Positions 12,219-21,884 of a stretch of 64,000 nt of DNA are shown piece by piece. The DNA lies in the NCBI GenBank assembly GCA_028564925.1, contig CM053030.1:272116492-272180491 (forward strand). The letters run 5' to 3'. How positions within the stretch are numbered: the stretch's first letter is position 1; every line of letters begins with the position of its first letter. Source of the stretch: Lithobates sylvaticus. Lineage: Eukaryota; Chordata; Amphibia; Anura; Ranidae. The notes below the pieces were generated by a model. It saw nothing but the letters and a program-made list of their open reading frames with translations, did no database searches and was not told the DNA's origin. The position numbers were made by a program, and so were the translations under genes.

Positions 12219-12572
12219 GGGGGGACGGGGACGGGAGGCTGACAGGCACTGGGCCAGATGGATTCACCATAATATGTAACATAATACTTAACGTATGGTA
12301 CGCGAAGGGGTAGTTCCTGTTAGGGATGGTACCATAGACTGTTCATAACAGCACCACGCATACACTAGTAAAAGGAAACGATGGATCCTTCAGAATATCG
12401 GGATGTGACTGGTAGGGGTGGGAAGGGAGGGGGATTAGATAGCAGACTATTGTTAGATAGGTAGGCCACTTGGCCTAGGTTTGGATACTGTCCTGGATGG
12501 ACATATCCACTGTTGTATGTCTTGTTTTAAAAACTTAATAAAAAGATTTATAAAAAAAAGAAAAAAAAGAAA
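9564..12572 (+). mobile_element. 5'-truncated L1-group LINE
   Basis: A 3.0-kb insert begins in the middle of ORF2 and ends with an A-rich tail (about 12551-12572) after an AATAAAAAG signal-like stretch. It is bounded by 16-bp duplications. The 3' untranslated part, 12219-12550, is G-rich near the stop and holds no other gene. Loss of the 5' half with a tail and long target duplications is the normal outcome of target-primed reverse transcription. No endonuclease domain or ORF1 is present, so this copy could not move itself. Light damage (one frameshift, one nonsense codon) suggests a moderately young insertion compared with the other relics here. Confidence 0.95.
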
Positions 12573-12588
12573 AAAGGGGATGTACAGG
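12573..12588. repeat. LINE target-site duplication, right copy
   Basis: Identical to 9548-9563. It directly follows the A-rich tail and is followed by TACGCCCATTTGCCC of the interrupted element. Confidence 0.9.
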
Positions 12589-12643
12589 TACGCCCATTTG
12601 CCCACCGCTGCCATTGTGCCGACGTATATCGGCAACTGGTTAA

Positions 12644-13413
12644 TCTGTTCTTTTATGAAGTTTGTATTATTTTCATACTGGTGTGTATCTATATATATGG
12701 TTAATGTTCTATGCTGGTTGGAGCAGTTCCTCTGCTCCAAACTACTGTAATTAGATCACTGGATAATTACCCAGGAAGGGAATACCTTGTGTTCACAGAG
12801 GGCCTGTCCTCGGTTTAGGCACTGCCAACTTTATTATCAAACCCACTTTTCCACTTATTGGCCCACAGGTTTAGTACAATATCCTGTTTGGAAAGGCCAA
12901 TTTTCATAACCCTTTCAAAAGAGGGTTGGGATTGTTTTATGGGAAACATGTTGTCTTTAACCAGAGGGCACACAGTTTACTTCTGTATGAGCCACATAGT
13001 ATCTAGAAGTTTTAACCTTATAGTCCAGTCCAGGTCGCCTCTAGGCATCAACTTTAGGTTAAAAAGACACTTACCTCACACAGTTCCTTCCTCCAGCAGA
13101 GAGAGGTCCAGTTTTCGCTCTCTTCAAGGTTGGCGACATTTCCCCCACTGCTTCTTCTGTGCGATGATCCTTTTCATACACTGGGAGGGTTGTGGACAAT
13201 GTAGCTGTGCATGCACAGTGCACATTTTTTTTATTTTCTGTGCTAGGAGTATACTGTAGTGAAGTTTCTTAGGCAAATTAGACTTTGCAGGTCTCTTTTG
13301 CTTTACATTAAAATTGGGGGTCGCTCTTAAAATTTGTAATTGTTGCTTTAAAATAACCACTAAACAGTAACTTATAGAACACCAACAGAACATCTACTAA
13401 CTGCAGGCAGGAG

Positions 13414-13460
<47 letters not shown>

Positions 13461-13589
13461 CAACAACCGATCAGAGGATTCAATCACTTCTGCACAGGTC
13501 AGGAACAGGTCAACTGAGGACTAGTGACTTGGGCATAAACTTAATTTTTTAATAATAATTTGTTAATCATAATCTACTACATTTCATTA
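12644..13589. other. Unassigned DNA with a (CA)n run
   Basis: No terminal repeats or coding motifs seen. A (CA)n microsatellite lies at 13415-13459. The reading frames of 89-133 codons here show no recognisable domain. Confidence 0.45.
13415..13459. repeat. (CA)n microsatellite
   Basis: About 22 CA units. Confidence 0.95.
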
Positions 13590-13976
13590 CTGGCCTGGGT
13601 GCCTGCGATGTCGGCCGCCCGAGACCGATCGTCCCTCAGGTCTCGGCGCCACCATTTCAACTAAGGGAAACAGGCAGCGTAGCCTTGCTGGCTTCACTGC
13701 CCATTTCCTACTGCGCATGCGCGAGTCGCGCAGCGCTTTGTGAATAGGGAACGCGTTGTGCTGTGGGACACACGGTTCCCATAACACACCGCGCCCCATT
13801 CACTAGAAGACGACGCTAGGAGCAGAAGACCGAACAACTCCGTGGAACAAGAAGGGGCAGATTAGGACGATCTGCCTAGCAACAGCCATTTCTGGTAAGT
13901 TTTTTTTTTTTTCCCCCCCTTTTAAAATTTTTATGAAGTTTTTTTTTTTTTTTTTTTTTCAGGGTGGCCCTCCACT
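13590..13976. mobile_element. TTAA element, right part only (AGNGG-end family)
   Basis: The right terminus GGGTGGCCCTCCACT meets TTAA at 13977-13980. The GC-rich interior, with CTGCGCATGCGCGAG and GGTCTCGG, is shared with 260-662 and 49240-49650. The left terminus is not recognisable. Confidence 0.55.
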
Positions 13977-14369
13977 TTAAATATGTCACATATTACAAAA
14001 CCTATCCTAATAAAATACATTGGCTTCATAGATTATCCACAAGGATTTGTTTGTGATGGATTGGTAGTAAACCCAAAACCAAAGACGTATTATATTGCAG
14101 CTAACCAATCACTGCATTCCTTTTCTTTGGCTTTTTTCCTCTGCTGACCTAGGGATCTGGCCAAGAACACACCCCCGGAGTTAGTGAGACACAACCCTAG
14201 AGGAATGAGAACCAGAAGCACAACAGATGGCAACATTGTTAATTTAGGGGGAGGGGAGTCTCAGATGGATTAACGGATTTATATACACTAACAATTTGAA
14301 GCCAAACCACAGCTCACAGTCACACTTTAAAGATTCAGTTTTTTTTTCCTTTTGGTATAAAAGGTTTTT

Positions 14370-14535
14370 CATTAAAGCAGCTGCAGCTGCAGCTGCTGAC
14401 TTTTAAAATAAGGACACTTACCTGTCCAGGGCGCCCGCGATGTCCTCCCCCGAAGCCGATCTATCCCTCGGCTCTCGGGTGCTGCTGCAGCCATCTTCGG
14501 TAAGGGAATCAGGAAGTGAATCCTTGTGGCTTCAA
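14370..14535. mobile_element. Truncated TTAA element abutting a Tc1 relic
   Basis: The run CAGCTGCTGACTTTTAAAAT, followed by GGACACTTACCTGTCC and CTCGGCTCTCGGGTGCTG, matches the complement of 49440-49600. The match stops abruptly at about 14535, where Tc1 transposase coding sequence begins. One of the two broke the other. Confidence 0.6.
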
Positions 14536-15157
14536 ATCCAAATCATCATGGCCTGTGGAAACTTCACACTGGACCTCATGCAACTTTGGATTCTGCCTCT
14601 CCACTCTTCCTTCAGACTCTGGGACCTCGATTACCAAATGAAACATTTTCCACAGTCCGTAATGATTTGGGGAGCCATGTCATCTGCTGGTGTTGGTCCA
14701 CTGTGTTTTTATCAAGTCCAAAGTCAGTGCAGCCCTCTACCAGGAAATTCTAGAGCACTCCATACTTCCCTCTGCTGACCAGCTTTATAGATATACTGAT
14801 TTTATTTTCCAGCAAGACTTGGCACCTGCCCACACTGCCAAAAGTACCAATACCTGGTTTATTGACCATATTACTGTACTGTGCTTGATTGGCCAGCAAA
14901 CTTGCCTGACCTAAACCCCATAGAGAATTTGTGGCGTATTGTCAACAGGAAGATGAGACACCAGACCCAACAATGCAGACAAACTGAAGGCCGCTATGAA
15001 AGCAACCTGGGCTTCCATAACACCTCAGCAGTGCCACAGACTAATCGCCTCCATGCCACGCCGCATTGATGCAGTAATTCATGCAAAATAAGCCCAGACT
15101 AAGTATTGAGTGCATACTATACTGTACATGGACATACTTTTCAGTACGCCAACATAG
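14536..15157 (+). pseudogene. Tc1-like transposase relic (C-terminal half)
   Basis: This is the C-terminal half of a Tc1/mariner DDE transposase. Reading frames give VMIWGAMSSAGVGPL, LYQEILEHSILPSADQLY, FQQDLAPAHTAKSTNTWF and then, in the next frame, LDWPANLPDLNPIENLW. They hold the second catalytic Asp (QQD) and the catalytic Glu (PIEN). Between them, near 14876-14886, about five extra bases shift the frame relative to the family reading ITVLDWPA. Further shifts follow, and the usual C-terminal MPRRIDAVIHAKG survives only as fragments (15052-15090). The N-terminal DNA-binding domain and first Asp are absent; the left side abuts a truncated TTAA element. It belongs to a different subfamily from the copy at 15625-17030. 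Confidence 0.85.
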
Positions 15158-15620
15158 AGCTGCACAATTAATCGTTAAGAATGGAGATCGTGATTTTTTT
15201 TTTTTTTACCCTCGCGATCTTAAAGCATTTTCCTGATTCTTTCTATGCAGAGAATTCTCTGCTCAAGCCCTCAGCTATCAAAAAAAAATAAAAAAAGGCA
15301 GTCTGCCAAGTATCAAAACATTCCTCAGCCCTGAGCCAACTATAAACATTGTAACGTTTTGGTCTTTAGATCAAAGGAATGAACTTCAGTCTGTAAATGA
15401 GGGGAGTTTAACCACTTAAAGACTAAACCAAGGGTAGGCAGCCTTTTGAGCACAGTGTCCTGAAAAATGTTTTCAAAGAAATTGAGAGTGCCGATCTTAT
15501 AACAAAATTCTCTCTCTCAGGGTTCTAAGTAATTTTCAAGCAAATAAGTACCGATTTTAACTTGTAAGCAACAAGTGTCAGAAAAATGTTTGGTCTTTAA
15601 GTGGTTAAAACTGACCTCAT
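15158..15620. repeat. Dispersed repeat shared with 52910-53050, plus spacer
   Basis: The stretch 15230-15360 shares long blocks with 52910-53050, in the same order and orientation: TTCTTTCTATGCAGAGAATTC, AAAAAAGGCAGTCTGCC, ATCAAAACATTC and ATAAACATTGTAAC. This is an otherwise unrecognised dispersed repeat. Neither copy shows clear terminal repeats. Confidence 0.6.
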
Positions 15621-15628
15621 TACAGAAG

Positions 15629-16446
15629 ATGGATGGTGCCAAATGCAGGGCAATCTTAGAAGAAAACCTGTTATGCGGCGTACACACGGTCGGAATTTCC
15701 GATGGAAACAGTCCGATGGGAGCTTTTCATCGGATTTTCCAACCGTGTGTATGCCCATCGGTCTTTTTCTGTCGGAATTTCCAACGGACTTTGAATTGAG
15801 TCCGTCGGTTCTCAACTGTTCTCAATTTTTCCGACGGAAAACCTTTCTATCGGATTTTCCGATCGTGTGTATGCAATTCTGACACGCAAAATTCCAAAGC
15901 AATGCTCGGAAACAATTCAACGCATGCTCGGAAGCATTAAACTTCCCTTTTATAGTGCTGTCGAACGTGTTTTATGCCGCTGTGTTATTGACCGTCAGAA
16001 TTTGGTGTGATCGTGTGTAGGCAACACAGCTTGAGCGGAATTCCGTCGGAAAAACCGTCAGAGTTTTTTCCGACGAGAATTCTGATCGTGTGTACGCGGC
16101 ATTAGAGTCTGCAAAAGACTTGAGACTGGAGCGGAGGTTCACCTTCCAGCAGGACAACGACCCTAAACATACAGCCAGAACTACAATGGAATGGTTTAGA
16201 TCAAAGCATATTCAGGTGTTAGAATGGCCCCGTCAAAGTCCAGACCTAAATCCAATTGAGAATATGTGGCAAGACTTGAAAATTGCTGTTCACAGAAGCT
16301 CTCCATCCAATCTGACAGAGATTGAGCTATTTTGCAAAGAAGAATGGGCAAAAATGTCACTCCCTAGATGTGCAAAGCTGGTAGAGACATCCCCAAAAAG
16401 ACTTGCAGCTGTAATTGCAGCGAAAGGTGGATCTACAAAGTATTGA
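15629..16446 (+). pseudogene. Tc1 transposase relic split by a MITE
   Basis: The C-terminal catalytic half of a Tc1-like DDE transposase. FQQDNDPKHTA carries the second catalytic Asp and PDLNPIENMW the Glu. I count 34 residues between them, the DD34E spacing of Tc1 elements. The protein ends normally in VIAAKGGSTKY. The insert at 15674-16101, flanked by TTA on both sides, splits the codon series between EENL and LESAKD. With the insert and one TTA left out, the frame runs straight through, so the insert is the main lesion in this half. The N-terminal paired-type DNA-binding domain is not in the window. Confidence 0.88.
15674..16101. mobile_element. PIF/Harbinger-like palindromic MITE inserted in Tc1
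   Basis: TTA at 15671-15673 and 16102-16104 flanks inverted ends TGCGGCGTACACACGG and (complement) TGCCGCGTACACACGAT. The 428-bp body is full of TCGGAATTTCCGA-type inverted motifs and can fold on itself. A three-base TWA duplication is typical of PIF/Harbinger elements. No coding capacity. Confidence 0.85.
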
Positions 16447-16488
16447 CTCAATACAAATGCACACCATACTTTTCACAGATTTATTTGT

Positions 16489-16861
16489 AGGGCTTAAAGA
16501 ACACGGGACGTTTTAAAACCTCACCTGAACAAATTTAAGTTGATAGTAATGTTTACATGCCACGTTTAGCCGCGTTTGGAAGCGTTTTTTTTTGTTTTTT
16601 TAAATTGACAAAAATGAAAATACACATTTAAACGAAACGTGGCTAAAACAAGAGAGAGTTACTGCGTTTACAAGCGGTTACAGGCATTTAGCGTTCAAAT
16701 GCCTCTGAACATCCGTCCTGAACACATTTTTTTGCTTTCCAAAAAATGCTTCTAACCTCAACTGCCTATAAACCCCTATAAAACGACCCTGTGTACATGT
16801 ACTGATAAGACAACAGAAGAGCGATCGGGGGCAGCTGGAAAAAAAATACCCAAAAATGCCT
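16489..16861. mobile_element. Insert in the Tc1 3' region, related to the GCGTTTAGCCGCGTTT family
   Basis: Tc1 sequence stops at ...TTTATTTGT and resumes at AAAACATTTGGAAAACC. Between them lies about 370 bp with CACGTTTAGCCGCGTTTGGAA and GACCCTGTGTACATG, motifs shared with the elements at 38739-40150 and 42553-43428. The exact ends are too worn to give a target duplication. Confidence 0.55.
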
Positions 16862-17032
16862 AAAACATTTGGAAAACCATTTATCATTTTCCTTCCACTT
16901 CACAATTATGTGCCACTTTGTGTTGGTCTTTCACATAAAATCAAAATAAAATACATTTTTGGTTGTACCGTGACAAAATGTGGAAAATTTCAAGGGTATG
17001 AATACTGTTTCAAGGCACTATATATCTCTCTA

Positions 17033-17629
17033 TACAGTGTACTTGTCTTGATCCAGAGTGATCATTTCTCTCCGGTGCCTTTTTCCTCTGAAATCAGCAT
17101 GAGTCACTTCTGACAGGTTTCCCTGACACCAAGAGTTAAAACGTTGGCAGCACGCAGCTTTTGATTGACAGCCTCAGCCCTGTACTAGTGTGCAGGGTGG
17201 TGTGCCCCTTCCCTCCAATCAGCTCTTCTCGGTGAGGTCTGCAAAGGGTAACTTTAGTTCCCCGCTCCCTATTTTTTTGAAAGCTCAGACAAGCTCTATA
17301 AATTCTGTACATTGAATGTGTATAGAGAAGAGAAAACTACAGACAGACAGGTACAACTTATGTAGGAGGATTGGTTTCATCTGTTTATCATCTGAGGCCA
17401 GTCACTTCATTTGAGCTTATGTATGGGTTTACAACCACCCAAGGACCGAGCCTCTCTTTCTGAGAATTGGTGTTTAAAAACAGGTTGTTCTGCTAGAAAA
17501 TTACTTAGAACCCCCAAACATTATAAGATATATATATATATATATATACCTTCAGTTGTTATCGAGAAATCCTCCGACATGCTGGATTATAACATATATA
17601 TATATATTTTCGTAGAAATACCGTTATCT
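17033..17629. other. Spacer with a short hAT fragment
   Basis: Mostly unassigned. At 17490-17548 the stretch AATTACTTAGAACCCCCAAA followed by (TA)n matches the middle of the hAT element at 37400-38696 (complement), so a fragment of that family lies here. No gene. Confidence 0.5.
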
Positions 17630-19690
17630 AACTAAGGTTTTCTCATCTATGCAAGATTCCTTCTGGAGGCTCCAAACCTAGAGAGGCGTATGCTCCTTTA
17701 ATAACTGGCTTTAGCCATCCTCCAAGGATGTTTTTGGAAGCTTTACATCACTTGTGAGCGCCCTCCATTATAACAAAGGGTGAGAATGGTTTTCTAAAGT
17801 CCCTTGTTATCTCCAGATACTTAGGAAGATCTCTCCTGACATCCAGGGTATGGAAGGCTTCTTCTCCTGGCCCCGACGGTGAGGGGCAAAATGTAGGGAG
17901 AATAAACTCCTGTGCCCGGTGAAAATGCAGGGCTCACCTTCAGTAGAAAGGCTGGATCTGTTTTTAGGACTACCCTATCTGGTAAACATCACATGAAGGG
18001 CTCCTTAATTGATAGAGCTTGTAACTCGCTGCCTCTACAGGCTGATGTTACTTTCACCAACAACACAGTTTTAAACGTTAAAAACTTAAGTGATGATCCT
18101 TCTGTGGGTTCAAACGGAAGCTTTGTTAGCCCTTGAAGAACCAAAGAAACTAGCCCTGACTCAGTAGATCTGACCTGTTAGGTAACTTCCAAGGATGTTT
18201 TTTTTTTTGCAAACCACGGTTTCTTTGGCCAACAAGGAGCTATCAGAATTAGTTCCGTGGATTCCAGTCTGAATTTGGCTAATACCCTTGGAATCAGTGA
18301 AAATGGGGGAAAGCATAGGACAGATAGAAATCCCATCTGTGGGCCAGAGCATCTATCCCCAGAGCTTGATCCGACATGGCTTGCCATACTGAGAACCTTG
18401 AATTGGACTGAAAGTGCCTTCAGAGCTGTTTCTATTCTTTCTTGGGGTAGACCCATCTTCATTGGAACTGCCGATAGGGAGACCAAATTGTTCTCTGCCC
18501 ATCTCAGTATGTGGCAGGTTAACTCCAACAAAGTTCTGCTTTTTGTGCCACCCTGTTTTGAGTCCGTATTTGTGCCCCTCTGGGACCTGAGAGATGACAT
18601 TCTGTTGCATCAGCTCTAGAAGAAGGGACTTAATAACCAGAGCCTTCTCCTGATCCCTCGGCAAGTTTGTTATGTAGAACCGATTTGGGGGGTCTTCTAA
18701 AAACTCTAGATGGTAACCCTGCTGGATTTTCCCTAGAACAAATGGACTTCTTGTTGTTTCTTCCCAACTAAACCAGAAGTCCTGAAGCCTCCCGCCTACT
18801 GGGAGCTGGTCATTTCCTCTCTGAGGATTCCAATTTTCTTTGTTTGGTCCTTTTTCTGAGGAAAAGCTTCCTTTTTGTCTGCAGTCCTATCAAGTACAGC
18901 CTTCTAATTCTGGACCAAACAACAAATCCCCTGAAAAGTGAATTTCACACAGTTTCGCTTTAGAGGCTGAATCCCCTGACCAGGTTTTAAGCCAGAGGGC
19001 TCTCCTTGCGGAATTGACCAGTGCAGTGAGAGAAGGCAGTATCTATCCAAACACACCCATTCTCCTCAAAAGGGAACCTCCTTTTAAGGGCTATAGAGAA
19101 GAACTGTCCATTCTCTGTCGTTCCACTCCTTTAATGGAGTCTGTTAACACTTTGTGTACAGGAAAGACTATGCTTGACCCCTCCAGCCCCTGGTACATTT
19201 TGTCATGTACTGACAGCTGAATTTTTTCATCCTGGATCTCCAGTGTAGTATAAATTGCCTTGAGTAAATCATCAACTTCCTCAAGTGACAGTTTATATCT
19301 AGAAGCCTTGGCTTCTTCATCCTCTTCCTCAACATCAGAATCAAACGCTGAGGGAGGAATACTTTCCCTTTCTTCCTCAGACTCACTTTCAACTTGCACA
19401 GAAGTGGACGGAGGGAGACTGGATTGAGAACTCTGTTCTTGGCTGGAACTCTGACCACGTTTTTTCACAAGGGAGCGTACTGTCCCTAGGGCCTCTGCTA
19501 TTTCTTTTCTCACTGAAGACAGGAGTTCCTTGCACCCCTGTGAGGACTCCTCCTTCACTAAACCAGCAATGCAAGATCTGCACAGGGGTTTAGGCCAAGA
19601 GTCCCTTAAAGGATTTTTACATGAGGGGCTTTTTCTTGAAGTTCTCTCTGACCTAGCAGTAGCTTTCTGACACGACAGAAATAAAGAACC
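17630..19690 (-). mobile_element. DIRS-type retrotransposon fossil
   Basis: A tyrosine-recombinase retroelement lies on the minus strand, with its parts in the usual order. A gag-like acidic protein region (about 19090-19560) contains a YKLSLEEVDDLLKAIYTTLE stretch. A reverse transcriptase/RNase H region (about 18200-18900) contains GYHLEFLEDPP, NLPRDQEKALV and LILIAPCWP. A recombinase region (about 17640-18150) follows. It looks like an old, broken copy with several breaks and missing internal parts. No intact terminal repeats were found. A stretch of about 110 bases near its gag end (19071-19203) recurs at 19697-19808. Confidence 0.82.
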
Positions 19691-19696
19691 CGTCGT

Positions 19697-19808
19697 AAAA
19701 GGGAACCTCCTTTTAAGGGCTTAGAGAAGAACTGTCCATTCTCTGTCCTTCCACTCCTTTACCGGACAGGAAAGACTATGCTTGACCTCCTCCAGCCCCT
19801 GGTACATT
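19697..19808. repeat. Second copy of a DIRS-derived segment
   Basis: GGGAACCTCCTTTTAAGGGC, GAACTGTCCATTCTCTGTC and AGGAAAGACTATGCTTGACC recur here in the same order as at 19071-19203, with a shorter middle. It lies between the DIRS fossil and the (GAA)n tract. Confidence 0.85.
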
Positions 19809-19841
19809 ATTCACTTTTTGGAATAAAAAAAAAAACAACTC

Positions 19842-20135
19842 GAAGAAGAAGAAGAAGAAGGCAGAAGAAGAAGAAGAAAGGTGCTGTCCTGAAAGAAGAA
19901 GAAGAAGAAAGAAGAAGAAGAAGAAGAAGAAGAAGAAGAAGAAGAAGAAGAAGAAGAAGAAGAAGAAGAAGAAGAAGAAGAAGAAGAAGAAGAAGAAGAA
20001 GAAGAAGAAGAAGAAGAAGAAGAAGAAGAAGAAGAAGAAGAAGAAGAAGAAGAAGAAAGAAGAAGAAGAAGAAGAAGAAGAAGAAGAAGAAGAAGAAGAA
20101 GAAGAAAGAAGAAGAAGAAGAAGAAGAAGAAGAAG
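19842..20135. repeat. (GAA)n polypurine tract
   Basis: About 295 bases of GAA/AAG with a few interruptions, one strand all purine. The long Arg/Lys or Ser/Phe reading frames across it are translations of the repeat and not genes. It sits exactly at the junction of DIRS-derived DNA and a truncated hAT element. Confidence 0.97.
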
Positions 20136-21640
20136 ACCACAGTAAAGTTAGCCCAATTTTTTTTTATATTGTGAAAGATAATGTTTAGCCGAGTAAATTG
20201 ATACCCAACATGTCACACTTCAAAGTTGCACCCGCTCGTGGAATGGCGACAAACTTTTACCCTTTAAACGCTTCCCGACCGCCTCCTGCACATATACGTC
20301 GGCAGAATGGCACGGCTAGGCAAAAGCACGTATATATACGTCCCCTTTAATTGCCTAGCCGTGGGGTCGCGCTCGCGACCCGGTCGGGAGCTCGGTGTCA
20401 CCGCAGGACCAGTGGACACGATCGCTGATTTCTGTATAAATGACAATGGTCCCAAAAATGTGTCAAAAAATGTCCAATGTGTCCGCCATAATGTCGCAGT
20501 CACAATAAAAAAATGGAAAAAAAAAAAAAATAAATAAAAAAATCGCTGATCCCTGCCATTAATAGTAAAAAAAAAAATATTAATAAAAATGCTATAAAAC
20601 TATCCCCTATTTTGTAAACGCTATAACTTTTGCGCAAACCAATCAATAAATCGCTTATTGCAATTTTTTTTACCAAAAATATGTAGAAGACTACGTATCG
20701 GCCTAAACTGAGGAAAAAAATGTTTTTTTTATATATTTTTGGGGATATTTATTATAGCAAAAAGTAAAAAATATTGAATTTTTTTCTAAATTGTCGCTCT
20801 ATTTTTGTTTATAGCGCAAAAAATAAAAACCGCAGGGGCGATCAAATACCACCAAAAGAAAGCTCTATTTGTGGGAAAAAAAGGACGCCAATTTTGTTTG
20901 GGAGCCACGTCGCACGACCGCGCAATTGTCAGTTAAAGCGGCGCAGTGCCCAATCGCAAAAAGGGGCCTGGTCCTTTGTCTGCAAATTGGTCCGGGGCTG
21001 AAGTGGTTAAAATCTCCATAGGCGATGTGTTGGTTGCATGTGTTGAGTTCCAGAGGAGGTCTAGGGCTATAATTATTGCTCTCACTCCAACGATCGGGGC
21101 GATACCTCACACACGTGGTTTGAACACCGTTTTCATATGCGGGCGCTACTCACGTATGCGTTCGCTTCTATACGCAAGCTTGGCGGGGCGCGCGTTAAAA
21201 CTTTTTTTTATTCCCTATTTATTTTACCTTTTACACTGTTCTTTTAAAAAAAAAAAAAAGTAGGTCACTTTTATTCCCATTACAATTACTTGTAAAAAAA
21301 TAAATAAATAAAAAACTAAAAGCATGACAGGACCTCTTAAATATGAGACCTGGGGTCAAAAAGACCTCAGATCTCATATTTACACTAAAATGCAATAAAA
21401 AATAAATAAATTGAATGTCATATGAAAAACAAAACAAAAACTAAAATGTCCCTTTAAGAGCTATGGACGGAAGTAACGTTTTGACGTCTCTTCCGCCCTG
21501 CAATGATATGGAGACGGGTGGGGGCCATCTTCCCCTCCCCTGGCGGCTCCGGTAAGCGGCAGAGGGGGCCCCCATCTCCCGCCACTGCTAAAAGTGATCT
21601 TGCAGTGAATCCACTGTGGAGACCACTTATCTTGAAGCGG
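20136..21640 (-). mobile_element. Truncated hAT element, split by a TTAA element
   Basis: 20136-20263 and 21011-21530 are homologous to the complement of the hAT element at 37400-38696. Shared landmarks are CAGTAAAGTT...GCCCAATTTT, ATTCCACGAGCGGGC (complement), CGCCCGCATATGAAA (complement), the ATATGAGACCTGGGGTC/CCAGATCTCATA hairpin and GGAGACGGGTGGGGGCCATC. The left side is cut at the (GAA)n tract and neither terminus survives. A TTAA element occupies 20268-21006. Confidence 0.8.
20268..21006 (-). mobile_element. TTAA element (CCACTT-end family) inserted in a hAT element
   Basis: TTAA lies at 20264-20267 and 21007-21010. The ends are ACGCTTCCCGACC on the left and GGGGCTGAAGTGG on the right. 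The uninterrupted hAT relative near 38020-38035 reads CCCTTTTAAAATCTCC-like sequence with a single TTAA, so the duplication is exact. Interior landmarks match 25031-25937 in reverse. 739 bp, no transposase. Confidence 0.92.
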
Positions 21641-21694
21641 TCTGCCTGCTGAAGAAGAGCATACCGGAGTTATGGCAGCTAGCTGCTGCCATGA

Positions 21695-21884
21695 CAACGA
21701 TATTCCTCTCACTTCCTGTTTGGCTATGGTACAGGAAGTGAAAGGAAAATCTCCTCAATGGGATACAGATGGTGAAAAAAAAATAAAAAAAAGAAAGACA
21801 GTTATAACTCTCCTTTGCTCTATTCAAAAAAAAAAAAAAAAAATTAAAAAAATAAAAAATATGTTTTTTGCCTATAGTTCTACT
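21695..21884. repeat. Fragment of the 'CTCACTTCCTGTTTGG' repeat
   Basis: TTCCTCTCACTTCCTGTTTG, ACAGGAAGTGAAAGGAAAAT and ATGGGATACAGATGG match the repeat at 49655-49740 and the complement of 62860-62900. It ends in an A-rich run and ATAGTTCTACTTTAAAT. Confidence 0.6.

Larger units (their letters stand above)
8727..12639 (+). mobile_element. TTAA-flanked non-autonomous transposon (CCACTT-end family), split by a LINE
   Basis: TTAA is present at 8723-8726 and 12640-12643. The left end CTGCTTCAGCCCC and right end CGGCAACTGG match the ends of copies at 20268, 25031, 58153 and 58909. The interior holds family landmarks: ACAATTGCGTGGTCATGCA, CACAAATAGAGCTTTCTTTT and the block reading CGATCAGTG. Removing the LINE and one target duplication leaves an element of about 890 bp. 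That is close to the 907-bp copy at 25031-25937, so the host element was whole when hit. No transposase frame is visible, so it was moved in trans, probably by a TTAA-targeting piggyBac-type enzyme (inference). Confidence 0.8.
15625..17030 (+). mobile_element. Tc1-like transposon, 5'-truncated and interrupted by other elements
   Basis: Coding sequence starts at MDGAKCRAILEENL (about 15629), is broken by a palindromic element (15674-16101) and resumes at 16102 as LESAKDLRLERRFTFQQD to the stop at 16444-16446. The 3' part resumes after another insert (about 16489-16861). It reaches a typical Tc1 terminal repeat, ACAAAATGTGGAAAATTTC, and ends at TTTCAAGGCACTA near 17030, followed by TA. The 5' terminal repeat and N-terminal half are missing. 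Confidence 0.88.

Noticed and set aside
19091-19558. 155-codon acidic minus-strand frame considered as a host nuclear protein
   Set aside because: Its YKLSLEEVDDLL-type end and its position next to reverse transcriptase and recombinase regions identify it as DIRS gag-like fossil.
19778-20188. 136-codon Arg/Lys-rich frame and its Ser/Phe-rich complement
   Set aside because: Both are translations of the (GAA)n tract; no flanking coding signal.
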